Assembly (NCBI GenBank): GCA_009377795.1
Contig: WHTJ01000016.1
Location: 1 to 59,209 of the forward strand
Origin: Propionibacteriales bacterium
GTDB taxonomy: Bacteria; Actinomycetota; Actinomycetes; Propionibacteriales; Nocardioidaceae
Length of the DNA: 59,209 nucleotides
Reading direction: 5' to 3'
This document shows, one piece after another, positions 45,098 to 56,577 of this stretch. The translations under genes and the position numbers were made by a program. Each line of letters begins with the position of its first letter. Within the stretch, counting starts at the first letter, position 1. Under the pieces are notes generated by a model. That model was not told where the DNA came from. It worked only from the letters and a program-made list of their open reading frames with translations, and made no database searches.

Positions 45098-45418
45098 CTA
45101 CTCGGTGGACTTCCGCCGGCGTACGGCGAAAGCCACCCCGGTACCCACCAGCAGCACCACGCCGACGCCGGCAACACCCGCGAGCCCGCCGGACAGAGCG
45201 GAGTTGCCCACACCCTCGGTGCCGTAGTCCGCGAACGGCGCGTCGCCGGCCGCGTGCTCCTTCTCGGTCTCCGCCATCCCGTGGTCACCGGCCACGCGCT
45301 CCAGACCGTCCGGGTCGCCGGAGGCGAAATAGCTGACCACTCCGGCCAGCAGAACTGCCAGCAGGAGGAAGCCCACGAAGAACCGCTTCCGCGGCACGCC
45401 GCCCTTGTCGCGGGTCAT
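45098..45418 (-). CDS. PDGLE-domain small membrane subunit (CbiN/NikN-like)
   Basis: 106 residues with two membrane helices and the diagnostic PDGLERVA after the first (about 35-43). The loop contains a His/Glu-rich EKEHAAGD part. PDGLE proteins replace CbiN/NikN in many nickel/cobalt ECF systems and stimulate CbiM/NikM. ATG 45418 overlaps the cbiM stop. Confidence 0.9.
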   Translation of the reverse strand: MTRDKGGVPRKRFFVGFLLLAVLLAGVVSYFASGDPDGLERVAGDHGMAETEKEHAAGDAPFADYGTEGVGNSALSGGLAGVAGVGVVLLVGTGVAFAVRRRKSTE

Positions 45419-46131
45419 GCCACGCTCCCGTCCGTGTCCGCGTCGGCGTCCGCGGGGGTCCGGATCTCCAGCTCGCGGCTCTCGAGAACGGCGCGGGCGC
45501 CGTAGACCAGGTCGGGACGGACCGTCATGATGCTGGCGACCGTGAGCGCGGTGATGGCGGCCTCGCCGATCCCGATGAGGGTGTGCCAGGCCGCCATCGC
45601 GGCCAGCAGGGTACTGAGGTCGACCGCGGCCTCGCCGCCCACGGCGTACAGGCCGGTGAAGGCGACCGCGGCGACCGGTACGGACAGCAGCCCGCCGAGC
45701 GCGGCCGCGGGCGCGACCATCGCCGGCGTACTGGGCAACAGCCGCTGCAGACCGCGGAACACCAGCCACCCCACGCCGACGCCGATCACGCCCATCAGGG
45801 TGATGTTGGTGCCCAGCGCGGTCACGCCTCCGTCGGCGAACATCAGGCTCTGTACGAGGAGGACGACGCTCAGGCACAGCACGCCTGTCCATGGCCCGAC
45901 GAGGACCGCGGCCAGTGCGCCGCCGAGAAGGTGGCCGCTGGTGCTCGGAGGAACGGGGAAGTTCAGCATCTGCATAGCGAAGATGAACGCCGCCACCAGC
46001 CCGGCCATCGGTGCGGTACGCTCGTCCAGCTCCCGGCGGGCCCCTCGGAGTGCGAGACCTACGCCCAGGGCGGCGAATCCGGCAGTGGCGACGGACGTGG
46101 GCGCGTCGAGGAATCCATCGGGCACATGCAC
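45415..46131 (-). CDS. cbiM: Ni/Co substrate-capture protein CbiM/NikM
   Basis: 238 residues beginning MHVPDGFLDAP; the N-terminal Met-His-x-Pro segment and following His coordinate the metal in CbiM/NikM structures. Six or seven membrane helices follow, with NFPVPPSTSGHLLGGALAAVL and TLIGIGEAAITALTVA typical. First gene of the four-gene operon. The Nur-like palindrome 20 nt upstream of the ATG suggests nickel-dependent repression, so the system is probably a nickel importer. Confidence 0.93.
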   Translation of the reverse strand: MHVPDGFLDAPTSVATAGFAALGVGLALRGARRELDERTAPMAGLVAAFIFAMQMLNFPVPPSTSGHLLGGALAAVLVGPWTGVLCLSVVLLVQSLMFADGGVTALGTNITLMGVIGVGVGWLVFRGLQRLLPSTPAMVAPAAALGGLLSVPVAAVAFTGLYAVGGEAAVDLSTLLAAMAAWHTLIGIGEAAITALTVASIMTVRPDLVYGARAVLESRELEIRTPADADADTDGSVA

Positions 46132-46150
46132 GACGCCATGGTATAGCTAA

Positions 46151-46167
46151 TTGCAAATACTTTGCGA
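46151..46167. promoter_or_regulatory. Nur-box-like element upstream of cbiM/nikM
   Basis: TTGCAA-ATACT-TTGCGA fits the Streptomyces Nur (nickel uptake regulator) consensus tTGCaa-N5-ttGCAA with one mismatch. It lies between the divergent cbiM (start 46131) and bcp (start 46208). Confidence 0.55.
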
Positions 46168-46207
46168 TAAGCCCGCCCAGCGACCGAGAACACCCGGAGG
46201 TACCCCG

Positions 46208-46678
46208 ATGAGCCAGACCCGGCTGCAGCCCGGAGATCCCGCGCCCGCGTTCCGGCTGTCCGACGACACCGGTGACACGGTCTCGCTGAAGGACTTCGCC
46301 GGTCGCCGGGTCGTCGTGTACTTCTACCCGGCCGCCATGACCCCCGGGTGCACGACGCAGGCATGCGACTTCACCGACTCGCTCGATGCGCTGCAGGCGG
46401 CCGGCGTCGACGTGGTCGGGATCTCGCCGGATGCTCCGGAGAAACTGGCCGAGTTCCGGTCCCGGGACTCGCTGACGATCCGGCTGCTTTCCGACGCCGA
46501 CAAGGCGGTGATGACGGCGTACGGCGCGTACGGCGAGAAGCAGCTCTACGGGAAGACCGTGGAGGGCGTCATCCGCTCCACCTTCGTGATCGGTGCGGAC
46601 GGCGCCATCGAACGCGCGCTGTACAACGTGAAGGCCGCCGGTCACGTCGCGAAGCTTCGTCGCGAGCTCGGCGTCTAG
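46208..46678 (+). CDS. bcp: Bcp/PrxQ-type thiol peroxidase
   Basis: 156 residues. PAPAFRLSDDTGDTVSLKDFAG and YFYPAAMTPGCTTQACDF hold the peroxidatic Cys (about 49) and the adjacent resolving Cys (about 54). EGVIRSTFVIGADG follows. Reduces hydroperoxides with thioredoxin. Divergent from the nickel importer and next to a tRNA gene, a neighbourhood common in actinobacteria. Confidence 0.92.
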   Translation: MSQTRLQPGDPAPAFRLSDDTGDTVSLKDFAGRRVVVYFYPAAMTPGCTTQACDFTDSLDALQAAGVDVVGISPDAPEKLAEFRSRDSLTIRLLSDADKAVMTAYGAYGEKQLYGKTVEGVIRSTFVIGADGAIERALYNVKAAGHVAKLRRELGV

Positions 46679-46809
46679 CCGACCCCCGCTCGCGCCGAGT
46701 GGCCTGGTTTGCCCGCGACTCGCCGGCGTGTTCGATCATTCGGGGCCACTCGGCGGAAGTTGCCCAGCCACGAGCGATCAGCGCGGCGACCGCTTAGCAT
46801 GGTGCGCGC

Positions 46810-46886
46810 GCGGCCGTGGCCCAATTGGCAGAGGCGTGCGGTTTAGGTCCGCATTGTTGTGAGTTCGAGTCTCACCGGCCGCACCA
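46810..46886 (+). tRNA. tRNA with UAG anticodon (nominally Leu, CUA) and short variable loop
   Basis: The 77-nt gene folds with acceptor GCGGCCG/CGGCCGC, anticodon stem TGCGG/CCGCA around TTTAGGT (anticodon TAG at 46844-46846), T arm GTGAG-TTCGAGT-CTCAC, and an encoded CCA. The anticodon would read CUA leucine codons. The variable region is only TTGTT, five bases, whereas bacterial leucine tRNAs normally have long variable arms. It is thus either an atypical leucine tRNA or a specialised one. Confidence 0.85.
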
Positions 46887-46890
46887 GGGT

Positions 46891-47496
46891 CTAGGTCGCG
46901 AGATCCTTCACCAGGATCGGTACGACGGCAAGCAGGGCCTGACCGCGGTGACTGAGCCGGTCCTTCTCCTCCGAGGACATCTCGGCCGACGTACGGTCAT
47001 GGCCGTCCGGGACGAAGAGGACGTCGTACCCGAAGCCGTTCGAGCCGCGCATCTCGCCGATGATCCGGCCTCGCATGACCCCGAATGTCACGTCCTCCGC
47101 CCCACCGGGACGGCAGAACGCCACCGCACATTGGAAGTCGGCCCCTCGCCGCTCGGCCGGCACGTCCCTCAGCTGGGCGAGCAGGAGCTCGTTGTTGCGC
47201 CGGTCGTCCTTGTCCACACCGGACCAGCGGGCGGACAGGACACCGGGCATGCCGTGCAGCTCGTCGACGCACAGCCCGCTGTCGTCGGCCAGCGACGGCA
47301 GGCCGGTCGCCACGACCGCGGCCCGGGCCTTGATCAGCGCGTTGCCCTCGAAGGTGGGCTCGGTCTCGGCCGGCTCGGCGTACGGCGGTACGTCATCCAG
47401 GCCCACCACCTCGACACCCGGCGCGCTCGAGCGCAGGATGCGGCGCAACTCGGCCAGCTTCGCGGCATTGTGCGTCGCGAGCAGGACCCGGTTCAC
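46891..47496 (-). CDS. rdgB: RdgB/HAM1 nucleoside triphosphate pyrophosphatase
   Basis: GTG 47496 overlaps the rph stop (GTGA) and gives 201 residues. [18 protein letters not shown] (about 4-21), [26 protein letters not shown] (about 66-91) and [15 protein letters not shown] are the family motifs. It hydrolyses non-canonical purine triphosphates such as dITP and XTP, keeping the nucleotide pool clean. Coupling to rph is classic in Actinobacteria. Confidence 0.95.
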   Translation of the reverse strand: MNRVLLATHNAAKLAELRRILRSSAPGVEVVGLDDVPPYAEPAETEPTFEGNALIKARAAVVATGLPSLADDSGLCVDELHGMPGVLSARWSGVDKDDRRNNELLLAQLRDVPAERRGADFQCAVAFCRPGGAEDVTFGVMRGRIIGEMRGSNGFGYDVLFVPDGHDRTSAEMSSEEKDRLSHRGQALLAVVPILVKDLAT

Positions 47497-48212
47497 GAAG
47501 CCAGGGCCTCCCGCTGCAGGCCGGTGAGCTCGGCACAACCGGCGGCCGCGACGGTGAGCAGACCGTCCAGCTCCGTGCGGTCGAACGGCGCACCCTCGGC
47601 GGTGCCCTGCACCTCGACGAACCGGCCGTCTCCGGTCATCACGACGTTCATGTCGGTCTCGGCGCGCACGTCCTCCTCGTAACAGAGGTCGAGCAACGGC
47701 ACCCCGTCGATGATGCCGACCGACACCGCGGCCACCGATCCGGTCAGCGGCTCCGCGTCGAGGGCGCCGTCCGCCCGCAGCGTGGCGATCGCGTCCGCGA
47801 GCGCGACGTACGCCCCGGTGATCGCGGCGGTGCGGGTGCCGCCATCGGCCTGGAGCACGTCGCAGTCCAGCGTGATGGTGTTCTCGCCGAGCGCCTTGTA
47901 GTCGATGATCGCGCGCAACGACCGGCCGACCAGCCGGGAGATCTCATGAGTACGCCCGCCGATGCGGCCCCTGACCGACTCGCGGTCCGTGCGGGTGTGT
48001 GTCGAGCTCGGCAGCATGGCGTACTCGGCCGTCACCCACCCCAGACCGGAGTCCCTGCGCCAGCGGGGAACTCCCCGAGAGGCGCTGGCGGCACACAGCA
48101 CCCGGGTCTTGCCGAACTCCACCAGCACCGACCCGGCGGCGTGATCGAGCCAATGCCGGGTCAGCCGTACGGGGCGCAGGTCGGTGGGGTCACGTCCATC
48201 GGCACGCGTCAT
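47493..48212 (-). CDS. rph: Ribonuclease PH
   Basis: 239 residues with [16 protein letters not shown] at the N-terminus, [53 protein letters not shown] (about 86-138) and [21 protein letters not shown] phosphorolytic 3' exoribonuclease for tRNA trimming. Operonic with rdgB. A strong palindromic repeat separates it from the upstream phosphodiesterase gene. Confidence 0.96.
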   Translation of the reverse strand: MTRADGRDPTDLRPVRLTRHWLDHAAGSVLVEFGKTRVLCAASASRGVPRWRRDSGLGWVTAEYAMLPSSTHTRTDRESVRGRIGGRTHEISRLVGRSLRAIIDYKALGENTITLDCDVLQADGGTRTAAITGAYVALADAIATLRADGALDAEPLTGSVAAVSVGIIDGVPLLDLCYEEDVRAETDMNVVMTGDGRFVEVQGTAEGAPFDRTELDGLLTVAAAGCAELTGLQREALAS

Positions 48213-48252
48213 GTTCCGACCCTATCGACGCTCCCGGACGGACGGCGAATCC

Positions 48253-48315
48253 GGCCAGATCTGCAATCTCGGCGCGAGAGAGCCCGCCCCTCGCGCCGAG
48301 ATTGCACCAATGGCC
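48253..48315. repeat. Intergenic palindromic repeat pair with a 17-bp stem
   Basis: TGCAATCTCGGCGCGAG (48262-48278) is the perfect reverse complement of CTCGCGCCGAGATTGCA (48290-48306), leaving an 11-nt loop. This is two head-to-head copies of the dispersed repeat also found at 54003, 54701, 54733 and 55815-55908. In RNA it would form a stable hairpin between the MBL gene and rph. Confidence 0.9.
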
Positions 48316-48317
48316 GG

Positions 48318-49076
48318 TCAGAGGGTGTACGTCGCACCCGGACGCGCGACGTCGAGCGGACCTGCGTACGCCGGCTTCGCGTCGGCCAGCACCTCCATCT
48401 GGTCGACCGTCGGCGGAATGTGGGTGAGGACCAACCGGCCGACACCGGCCCGCGAGGCGTGCTCCGCCGCCTCCTTGCCGGTCATATGCAGGTCGGGCGG
48501 GTTGTCCGCCGACTCCACGAACGACCCCTCGCACAGGAACAGGTCGCAGCCCGCGGCCAGCCGCACCAGGGAGCCGCACGCACCGGTGTCGCCGCTGTAG
48601 ACCAGGCTGCTGCCGCCGGCCTCGATCCGGACGGCGTACGCCGGGACCGGGTGCCGGACCCTGGTGCGCCTGATCGAGAACGGGCCGAGGGAGAACCGCC
48701 CGTCCGGGTAGCTGCGGAAGTCGAACTCGGTGGTCATGCCCGGATGGAGCGGGAGCCCGTACGCGCGCGCCAGCCGGCCCGCGGTCCCCCGCGGCCCGTA
48801 GACCGGGACCCGCGGCAGCGACTTCTCGCAGTAATACCTGCGCACGACGTAGAACCCGCACAGATCCAGGCAGTGATCGGCATGCAGGTGGCTCAACAGC
48901 ACGGCGTCGATCTCGTCCAGCCGGGTGTAGCGCTGCAGTTGGCCGAGCGCACCGCTGCCGAGATCGAGTACCAGCCGATGGGTACGGCCCTCGTGCTCCT
49001 GCTCCACGAGGTAGCACGAGGCGGCCGAGTCCGGGCCGGGGTAGGAGCCGGACATGCCCACGATGGTCAGCTTCAT
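48318..49076 (-). CDS. MBL-fold phosphodiesterase (Rv1339-like)
   Basis: 252 residues: [23 protein letters not shown], metal motif [11 protein letters not shown] (about 62-72), [13 protein letters not shown] and LVLTHIPP. Related to Rv1339, for which cyclic-AMP phosphodiesterase activity has been reported; synteny here is the same. The start overlaps the murI stop (ATGA). Confidence 0.9.
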   Translation of the reverse strand: MKLTIVGMSGSYPGPDSAASCYLVEQEHEGRTHRLVLDLGSGALGQLQRYTRLDEIDAVLLSHLHADHCLDLCGFYVVRRYYCEKSLPRVPVYGPRGTAGRLARAYGLPLHPGMTTEFDFRSYPDGRFSLGPFSIRRTRVRHPVPAYAVRIEAGGSSLVYSGDTGACGSLVRLAAGCDLFLCEGSFVESADNPPDLHMTGKEAAEHASRAGVGRLVLTHIPPTVDQMEVLADAKPAYAGPLDVARPGATYTL

Positions 49077-49879
49077 ACGCGCATCCAGGCGAACTGGTCG
49101 ACGGTGTCGAGCTCCGGACCGAGGAACCGGTGGCCGACCCGGCGGAACTCCTCCGGCTGGCCGGTCGTGAGGAACCGGTGTGCGGGCTCCGGGAGCGCGT
49201 CGTCGCGTTCGAGGCCGTGCCGTACCAGCAACGCGTAGACCTCCTTCGCGGTCTCCTCCGCGCTCGAGACCAGGGTGACCTCGTCCCCCATCACGTAGGA
49301 GATGACGCCGGTCAGGAGGGGATAGTGGGTGCAGCCGAGAATCAGCGTGTCCACGCCCTCCACGGCCAGCGGGTCGAGGTACTCATGAGCGGCGGCGAGC
49401 AGCTCCGGGTCGCTGGTGAGCCCGCGCTCGACGAACTCGACGAACAGGGGGCAGGGCTGGGTGATCAGCTTGACGTGCGGCGCAGCGGCAAATGCGTCGT
49501 CGTACGCCATCGACGTCGCCGTCGCCTCGGTGCAAATGACACCGACCCGGCCCGTGCGAGTGGCCGCGACCGCGCGCTTGGTGGCCGGCAGGATCACCTC
49601 GACGACCGGTACCGGGTATCGCTGGCGGGCGTCCCGCAGCACCGCGGCGCTGGCCGAGTTGCAGGCGATGACCAGCATCTTGACCCCTTGCTCGACCAGA
49701 TGGTCGAGACATTCCAGGGCGAACTCCCGTACGTCGGCGATGGGCTGCGGGCCGTACGGCTGGCGAGCCGTGTCGCCGAGGTAGAGCACCGGCTCGTGCG
49801 GCAGCTGATCGAGCACGGCGCGGGCGACGGTCAGCCCGCCGAACCCGGAGTCGAAGATGCCGATCGGTGCGTCAGCCAC
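49073..49879 (-). CDS. murI: Glutamate racemase
   Basis: GTG 49879 gives 268 residues. [18 protein letters not shown] (about 5-22), ACNSASAAV with catalytic Cys (about 74) and [12 protein letters not shown] with the second Cys (about 186) are intact. Makes D-glutamate for peptidoglycan. Overlaps the MBL phosphodiesterase gene by 4 nt. Confidence 0.96.
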   Translation of the reverse strand: MADAPIGIFDSGFGGLTVARAVLDQLPHEPVLYLGDTARQPYGPQPIADVREFALECLDHLVEQGVKMLVIACNSASAAVLRDARQRYPVPVVEVILPATKRAVAATRTGRVGVICTEATATSMAYDDAFAAAPHVKLITQPCPLFVEFVERGLTSDPELLAAAHEYLDPLAVEGVDTLILGCTHYPLLTGVISYVMGDEVTLVSSAEETAKEVYALLVRHGLERDDALPEPAHRFLTTGQPEEFRRVGHRFLGPELDTVDQFAWMRV

Positions 49880-49972
49880 GTGCGAAAGCCTAGTTCCGCG
49901 TACCGTCGGATGTCGGCAACCTGCGACCGACGCCACACGTGACTCCACTCATGCCCGCCCGCGCCGCGGAGA

Positions 49973-51656
<1,684 letters not shown>

Positions 51657-51724
51657 GCCGCGACTGTAGAGCGGCGTCTCGCCCGGCACCCATACCCGGC
51701 CGATCCGTCCACATTCCGAGACGG

Positions 51725-52306
51725 TCAATCCAGTGACTGCACGAGGGTCTCCTGGACGTAACCCAGCCAGTCGTAGACCTCGTGCACATAGCGACGCGGG
51801 TCGTCGTCCGGCATCGACTCCCAGCGGTCCTCGTCCCCGTCCCCGATGCCCAGCCTGGTCGCCAGGGCGAGGCGTACGTCGGTCAACGAGCGCAACCACG
51901 CCCGGACCTGGTCCGGGCCCAGGTCCAGCTCCACGTTCTCGTCGGTCTCCGCGGAGTCCTCGGACAACCCGCCCCGCTCCAGGTCCGAGATCACCGACCG
52001 GCCGTTGGCCGCCTTCTGCTCGCGCAGGTTCGGCTCCGTGAACCGGCGGAACTCCCCAGCCGCCTCGTCGTCGCCGGAGTACGCGTCGGGCAGCAGCCGG
52101 GCCAGCACCGGGTCCTCGGGCGCGGCGACCGGGCCGCCCCGGCCCAGCATCGACTCCAACGGATCGCTCGAATGCGCCACCGGCGGCGCCTCGTCGTGTA
52201 CCAACTCCACGACCTGCGAGACCAGGTTGCGCAACAGGACGGCCTCGGGAACCGAGAAGCTTCCCAGCACACGGCCCCGGCGTCCGCGGGAGAATCCGGG
52301 CGTCAC
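51725..52306 (-). CDS. DUF2017 protein
   Basis: GTG 52306 overlaps the clpS stop (GTGA); 193 residues. [19 protein letters not shown] (about 18-36), [63 protein letters not shown] and the [15 protein letters not shown] end are typical. DUF2017 accompanies clpS in Actinobacteria, function unknown. Confidence 0.92.
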   Translation of the reverse strand: MTPGFSRGRRGRVLGSFSVPEAVLLRNLVSQVVELVHDEAPPVAHSSDPLESMLGRGGPVAAPEDPVLARLLPDAYSGDDEAAGEFRRFTEPNLREQKAANGRSVISDLERGGLSEDSAETDENVELDLGPDQVRAWLRSLTDVRLALATRLGIGDGDEDRWESMPDDDPRRYVHEVYDWLGYVQETLVQSLD

Positions 52307-52611
52307 GCGTCCTCCCGCTGGAGGGTGGCCCACAGACCGTACTCGTGCATCGCCTGGACGTCGCGCTCCATCTCCTCCCGGCTCCCGTTCGACACCACGG
52401 CCTTGCCCTCGTGGTGGACCTGCAGCATCAGCTTCTCCGCCTTGGCTCGGGGATAGCGGAAGTACTCCTGAAAGACGTGCGTCACATACGACATCAGGTT
52501 GACCGGGTCGTTCCAGACGATGGTGATCCACGGCACGTCGCGCTGTACGACGTCCTCACTCTCCGGTCGTTCGACCTCGACGGGGCTCGGCGCTGTGGTC
52601 ACTCTTGTCAT
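52303..52611 (-). CDS. clpS: ClpS adaptor
   Basis: 102 residues. [25 protein letters not shown] (about 26-50) and [36 protein letters not shown] match ClpS, the adaptor delivering N-degron substrates to ClpC/ClpA. Divergent from pncB with a 48-nt gap; both genes may be near-leaderless. Confidence 0.94.
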   Translation of the reverse strand: MTRVTTAPSPVEVERPESEDVVQRDVPWITIVWNDPVNLMSYVTHVFQEYFRYPRAKAEKLMLQVHHEGKAVVSNGSREEMERDVQAMHEYGLWATLQREDA

Positions 52612-52659
52612 TGTCCCCAACCATGCCGACCGACGCACACACCCCCATAGGCTGAGCCT

Positions 52660-53964
52660 GTGACGAGTTCGACGGCACTGCTCACCGACCAGTACGAGCT
52701 GACGATGGCGCAGGCGGCGCTGCGTGCGGGCACGGCGCACCGGCGCACGGTCTTCGAGCTGTTCGGGCGGGCGCTTCCGGACGGCCGGAGGTACGGCGTC
52801 GTCGCCGGCACCGGCCGGATGCTCGATGCTCTGGAACGTTTCCGGTTCGACGACGAGACCATCGAGGTGCTCCGCGAGCGGGACGTCGTCGACGAGTCCA
52901 CGCTGGAGTGGCTGCGGCACTATCGCTTCGACGGCGACATATGGGGGTACGCCGAGGGCGAGACCTACTTCCCCGGATCACCGCTTCTCGTCGTGGAGGC
53001 GCCGTTCGCCGAGGCGGTGCTGCTCGAGACCCTGCTGTTGTCGATCTACAACCACGACTCGGCGGTCGCGTCCGCCGCGTCCCGGATGATCGTCGCGGCC
53101 GAGGACCGGCCGTGCATCGAGATGGGCTCGCGGCGTACGCACGAGGCGGCGGCGATCGCGTCCGCCCGCGCGGCGTACATCGCGGGCTTCGCCTCGTCGT
53201 CGAACCTCGCCGCAGGCCACCTGTACGGCGTACCCACCGCGGGCACGAGCGCGCATGCCTTCACGCTGCTGCACGACACCGAGCGGGACGCGTTCGTCGC
53301 CCAGGTCGAGTCGCTGGGCAAGGGCACCACGCTCCTGGTGGACACCTACGACGTCGCGGAGGCGGTCCGGACCGCGGTCGAGGTGGTGGGCCCGGAGCTG
53401 GGCGCCGTACGCATCGACTCCGGCGACCTCCCCCTGCTCGCCCGGAGGGTACGCCGGCAGCTCGACGAGCTCGGCGCCACCAAGACCCGCATCGTGGTCA
53501 CGAGCGACCTGGACGAGCACGCGATCGCCGCGCTGGCGGCCGCGCCGGTCGACGGATACGGAGTCGGCACGTCGCTCGTCACCGGCAGCGGGCACCCCAC
53601 CTGCGGCTTCGTCTACAAGCTAGTCGCCCGCGAGTCCGCCGGCGGCGGTGTGGAGCCGGTCGCGAAGACCAGCTCGGACAAGCTCTCGATCGGCGGACGC
53701 AAGTGGGCGGTCCGGCGGCGGGACAACGCCGGAGTCGCCCTGGCCGAGGTAATCGGCATCGACATGCGGCCCGAAGTGGGTGAGCACGACCGGGAACTGA
53801 TGGTGCCGCTCGTCGAGCGTGGCAAGGTCGTGGGACGCGAGTCGCTGACCGAGGCCCGGACGCGACACCGGGACGCGCGCGCGGAGCTTCCGATGTGGGC
53901 GCGACAGATGTCCCGCGGAGAGCCGGCCGTCCCGACCCGGTACGTCGGCGACCCCACCCCGTAG
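52660..53964 (+). CDS. pncB: Nicotinate phosphoribosyltransferase
   Basis: 434 residues from GTG 52660. [16 protein letters not shown] (about 5-20), [50 protein letters not shown] and [14 protein letters not shown] match PncB. First step of NAD salvage from nicotinate. The nicotinamidase gene pncA follows at 54108, completing the salvage pair. Confidence 0.95.
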   Translation: MTSSTALLTDQYELTMAQAALRAGTAHRRTVFELFGRALPDGRRYGVVAGTGRMLDALERFRFDDETIEVLRERDVVDESTLEWLRHYRFDGDIWGYAEGETYFPGSPLLVVEAPFAEAVLLETLLLSIYNHDSAVASAASRMIVAAEDRPCIEMGSRRTHEAAAIASARAAYIAGFASSSNLAAGHLYGVPTAGTSAHAFTLLHDTERDAFVAQVESLGKGTTLLVDTYDVAEAVRTAVEVVGPELGAVRIDSGDLPLLARRVRRQLDELGATKTRIVVTSDLDEHAIAALAAAPVDGYGVGTSLVTGSGHPTCGFVYKLVARESAGGGVEPVAKTSSDKLSIGGRKWAVRRRDNAGVALAEVIGIDMRPEVGEHDRELMVPLVERGKVVGRESLTEARTRHRDARAELPMWARQMSRGEPAVPTRYVGDPTP

Positions 53965-53966
53965 AC

Positions 53967-54030
53967 ACCCCTCGCGTCCCCCTCGCGTCCCCCTCGCGTC
54001 CCCCCTCGCGCCGAGATTGCACATCTGGCC
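53967..54030. repeat. Tandem CCCTCGCGT units and one dispersed repeat copy
   Basis: Three copies of an 11-nt unit (CCCCCTCGCGT) run into a copy of the dispersed repeat CCCTCGCGCCGAGATTGCACATCTGGCC at 54003-54030, between pncB and pncA. Confidence 0.85.
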
Positions 54031-54107
54031 GAGTCGGAGCTCCCGCCTCCGGGATGACGAACGGTACCGTGATGGTGACGGCTGTACGGTCGAGCCAAGG
54101 AGGCGCG

Positions 54108-54692
54108 ATGACCAGCGCACTGATCGTCGTCGACGTCCAAAACGACTTCTGCGAGGGCGGAAGCCTCGCGGTGGCGGGCGGCGCAGAGGTGGCCTTCCGC
54201 CTGGGTGGACTGCTGCATACCTGGCATGAGGCGGAGCCGGACGAGCGCCAGTACTCGCACGTCGTCGCCACCCGGGATCACCACATCGACCCAGGCGAGC
54301 ATTTCTCCGCCAACCCCGACTTCGTCGAGTCGTGGCCGCCTCACTGCGTGGTCGGCACCGAGGGGGCGGCGTTCCATCCGAACCTCGATCCCCAGCCATT
54401 CGATGCGGTGTTCTTGAAGGGCGACTACGTCGCGGCGTACTCCGGCTTCGAAGGCGAGGCCGGCGGCGGCACCCCACTGGCCGACTGGCTGCGCGAGCAC
54501 GGCGTCGACACGGTCGATGTCTGCGGCCTGGCGACCGACCATTGCGTGCGCGCGACCGCGCTGGACGCCCGCAAGGAGGGCTTCACTACGCGGGTCCTTC
54601 TGGAGTACAGCGCGGGCGTCGCGGTGGACACGACCGAGCGCGCCATCACCGACATGCGCACTGCGGGAGTCGAGATCGTCCCCCCTCGTTAA
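54108..54692 (+). CDS. pncA: Nicotinamidase
   Basis: 194 residues from ATG 54108 with AAGGAGG just upstream. ALIVVDVQNDFCEGG supplies catalytic Asp (about 9), RDHHIDPGEHF the metal ligands (about 52-60), FLKGDY the Lys, and LATDHCVRATALDA the nucleophilic Cys (about 145). Converts nicotinamide to nicotinate for PncB upstream. Confidence 0.95.
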   Translation: MTSALIVVDVQNDFCEGGSLAVAGGAEVAFRLGGLLHTWHEAEPDERQYSHVVATRDHHIDPGEHFSANPDFVESWPPHCVVGTEGAAFHPNLDPQPFDAVFLKGDYVAAYSGFEGEAGGGTPLADWLREHGVDTVDVCGLATDHCVRATALDARKEGFTTRVLLEYSAGVAVDTTERAITDMRTAGVEIVPPR

Positions 54693-54700
54693 CCCCGTCC

Positions 54701-54760
54701 CCCTCGCGCCGAGATTGCACATCTGGCCGTCCCCCTCGCGCCGAGATTGCACCTCTGGCC
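54701..54760. repeat. Two direct copies of the dispersed repeat
   Basis: CCCTCGCGCCGAGATTGCACATCTGGCC at 54701-54728 and the same with one substitution (ACCTCTGG) at 54733-54760, between pncA and the AbiEi-like gene. Confidence 0.9.
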
Positions 54761-54764
54761 GCTT

Positions 54765-55757
54765 TCAGGCGGCGAGCAGCCGATCGAGAGGCATCCAGAC
54801 CCAGCGCCGACCGGTCCGCGACTCATGCTCGGCCGCGCGGACGATCTGATCCATCACCTGCGGTGGCGGCCGCCATCCCCGACCGACGAGGAGGCCGGCA
54901 GTACGCGCGACCAGGGCCGCGGGGCGACCCCACAGGTCGAGCCGGGACGCACTGTCGACGATCCAGTCGGCCTCGGTCCGCATCCGCCGTCGCCGATACT
55001 CGTCATGCTCGATCTGCTCACGCAGGCCGTGGTACTCCTCCCCGTCGAACTCCGAGCCGACCTGATACCCCGGCCAACCCATATCGAGATACCCGATGAG
55101 CGCGCCGGTCCGGTCGAACACGCCGATCTGGGTCTTGGGCCGGACCAAGCCGGCGTCGATGAACAGCACCCGCTGCACGCTCTCGGCGGGTGAATCCACG
55201 CCGGCATCGACGACGGCCAGGTTGGCGCGCAGCAGGCGACAGTTCCGTACGCCGCTCAGCAGGCGGGCGCGTCGCCACAACTCGGCAAGGTCCGCCCGCT
55301 CGGTGTGGAGGAAGGCGTCGACCGCGGCGACCGCCTGCGGTCGAGGGCCGTAGCGTCCGAGGTCGAACGCGGTTCGGAGGTCGCCAGTCCGTACCACACC
55401 GTGCGCTTCGACGAGATCGTCGAGGGGCAGCTCGGTTTGGTACGCCCTACACCCCCGGATTCGTGGTGGCGTGACGTCGGGCCCAACCGCGAGATGGAGC
55501 GGCTCCTCCTCGATCCGCCTGCCCGGCGGCAGCACGTCGACACCGCTCAGCTATGCCGCGGTCTGTCTGCATGCCACCGTGTCGCGGGGCCGGATCATGG
55601 CGACGGCATGCGCCCGTGTCTCGAGAGTGTCCGGGATGTCGGCCGCTGCGTAGACCCCCTTGATCACCCGTCGAATCGCACCGTTGGAGAGGTCCCGCTT
55701 CAGCGCGTGGCGGCTCAGCCCACGGGCTCGCCATTGCGTGTACGTGAAGACATCCAT
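54765..55757 (-). pseudogene. AbiEi/DUF559-like protein with in-frame TAG
   Basis: From ATG 55757: YTQWRARGLSRHALKRDLSNGAIRRVIKGVYAA, the AbiEi-type N-terminal winged-helix region. The frame meets TAG at 55553-55551 (TAA-x-LSGVDVLPPGRR, where Trp is the expected residue) and continues in the same frame to AA at 54765 with EFDGEEYHGLREQIEHDEYRRRRMRTEADWIV, a Vsr-like endonuclease-fold segment. One substitution destroys an otherwise full-length 330-codon gene. Related actinobacterial proteins have no proven toxin-antitoxin role. Both flanks carry the dispersed repeat. Confidence 0.75.
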
Positions 55758-55814
55758 CGCCCGAGGATGCCGCAGCTCGGGGACCGTCCGCGGCCGTCAT
55801 CCACAGGCCGTTTC

Positions 55815-55908
55815 GGCCAGATATGCAATCTCGGCGCGAGAAAAGCGACCACATCTGCAATCTCGCCGCGAGAAAAGCGACCACATCTGCAATCTCGCCG
55901 CGAGAGAA
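55815..55908. repeat. Three copies of the dispersed repeat (reverse orientation)
   Basis: GGCCAGATATGCAATCTCGGCGCGAG at 55815-55840 is followed by two near-identical 31-nt tandem units (ACCACATCTGCAATCTCGCCGCGAGA) from 55849 to 55905, in reverse orientation to the copies at 54701-54760. Confidence 0.9.
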
Positions 55909-55914
55909 GGCAGG

Positions 55915-56577
55915 TCAGTGGTCGTCGACGGTGAGGCCGGACTGTACGGCGAACACCACGAGCTGGGCGCGGTCCCGCGCATGCAGCTTGATCATCGCCC
56001 GGCTCACATGAGTACGCACCGTCGCCGGACTCACCACCAGCGCCTCCGCGATCTCGTCATTGGACCGGCCGGTCGCCACCCAGGCCACCATCTCCCGTTC
56101 CCGCTCCGTCAGCCGGTCCAGCTCCGGATGCGGCGCGGCGGCCGGCGTCCGCTGCCCGGCGAACTCCGCGATCACCCGCCTGGTCACCGACGGCGCCAGC
56201 AGCGAACCCCCGTCGGCCACCACCCGCACGGCCTGCAACAGGTCCGCCGGTTCCGAGTCCTTGAGCAGGAAGCCGCTCGCCCCACCACGCAGCGCCTCGA
56301 AGACGTACTCGTCCAGCTCGAACGTCGTGAGCATCACCACTCGGACGCCGTCCAGCGCCGGCTCCGCGGTGACCTCCTGGAGCGCCTGCAGACCGTCCAT
56401 CACCGGCATCCGGATGTCCATCAACACCACGTCCGGACGTTCCGCGCGGATCAGCTCGATACCGGCGCGCCCGTCCTCGGCGTCGCCGACCATCTCGATG
56501 TCGTCCTCGGAGTCCAGCAGCGTGCGCAGTCCCATGCGCACGACCGCCTGATCGTCGACCACTACCACCCGGATCAT
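55915..56577 (-). CDS. NarL/LuxR-type response regulator
   Basis: 220 residues: receiver VVVVDDQAVVRMGLRTLL with phospho-Asp54 in VLMDIRMPVMDG, MLTTFELDEYVFEALRGGASGFLLKD, and a GerE/LuxR DNA-binding domain (LTEREREMVAWVATGRSNDEIAEALVVSPATVRTHVSRAMIKL, about 154-197). Overlaps the histidine kinase gene by 4 nt, so the two are a pair. The divergent ABC transporter may be its target. Confidence 0.93.
   Translation of the reverse strand: MIRVVVVDDQAVVRMGLRTLLDSEDDIEMVGDAEDGRAGIELIRAERPDVVLMDIRMPVMDGLQALQEVTAEPALDGVRVVMLTTFELDEYVFEALRGGASGFLLKDSEPADLLQAVRVVADGGSLLAPSVTRRVIAEFAGQRTPAAAPHPELDRLTEREREMVAWVATGRSNDEIAEALVVSPATVRTHVSRAMIKLHARDRAQLVVFAVQSGLTVDDH

Noticed and set aside
46132-46207. Cobalamin riboswitch in front of cbiM
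   Set aside because: The divergent gap is 76 nt, too short, and no conserved B12-box was seen.
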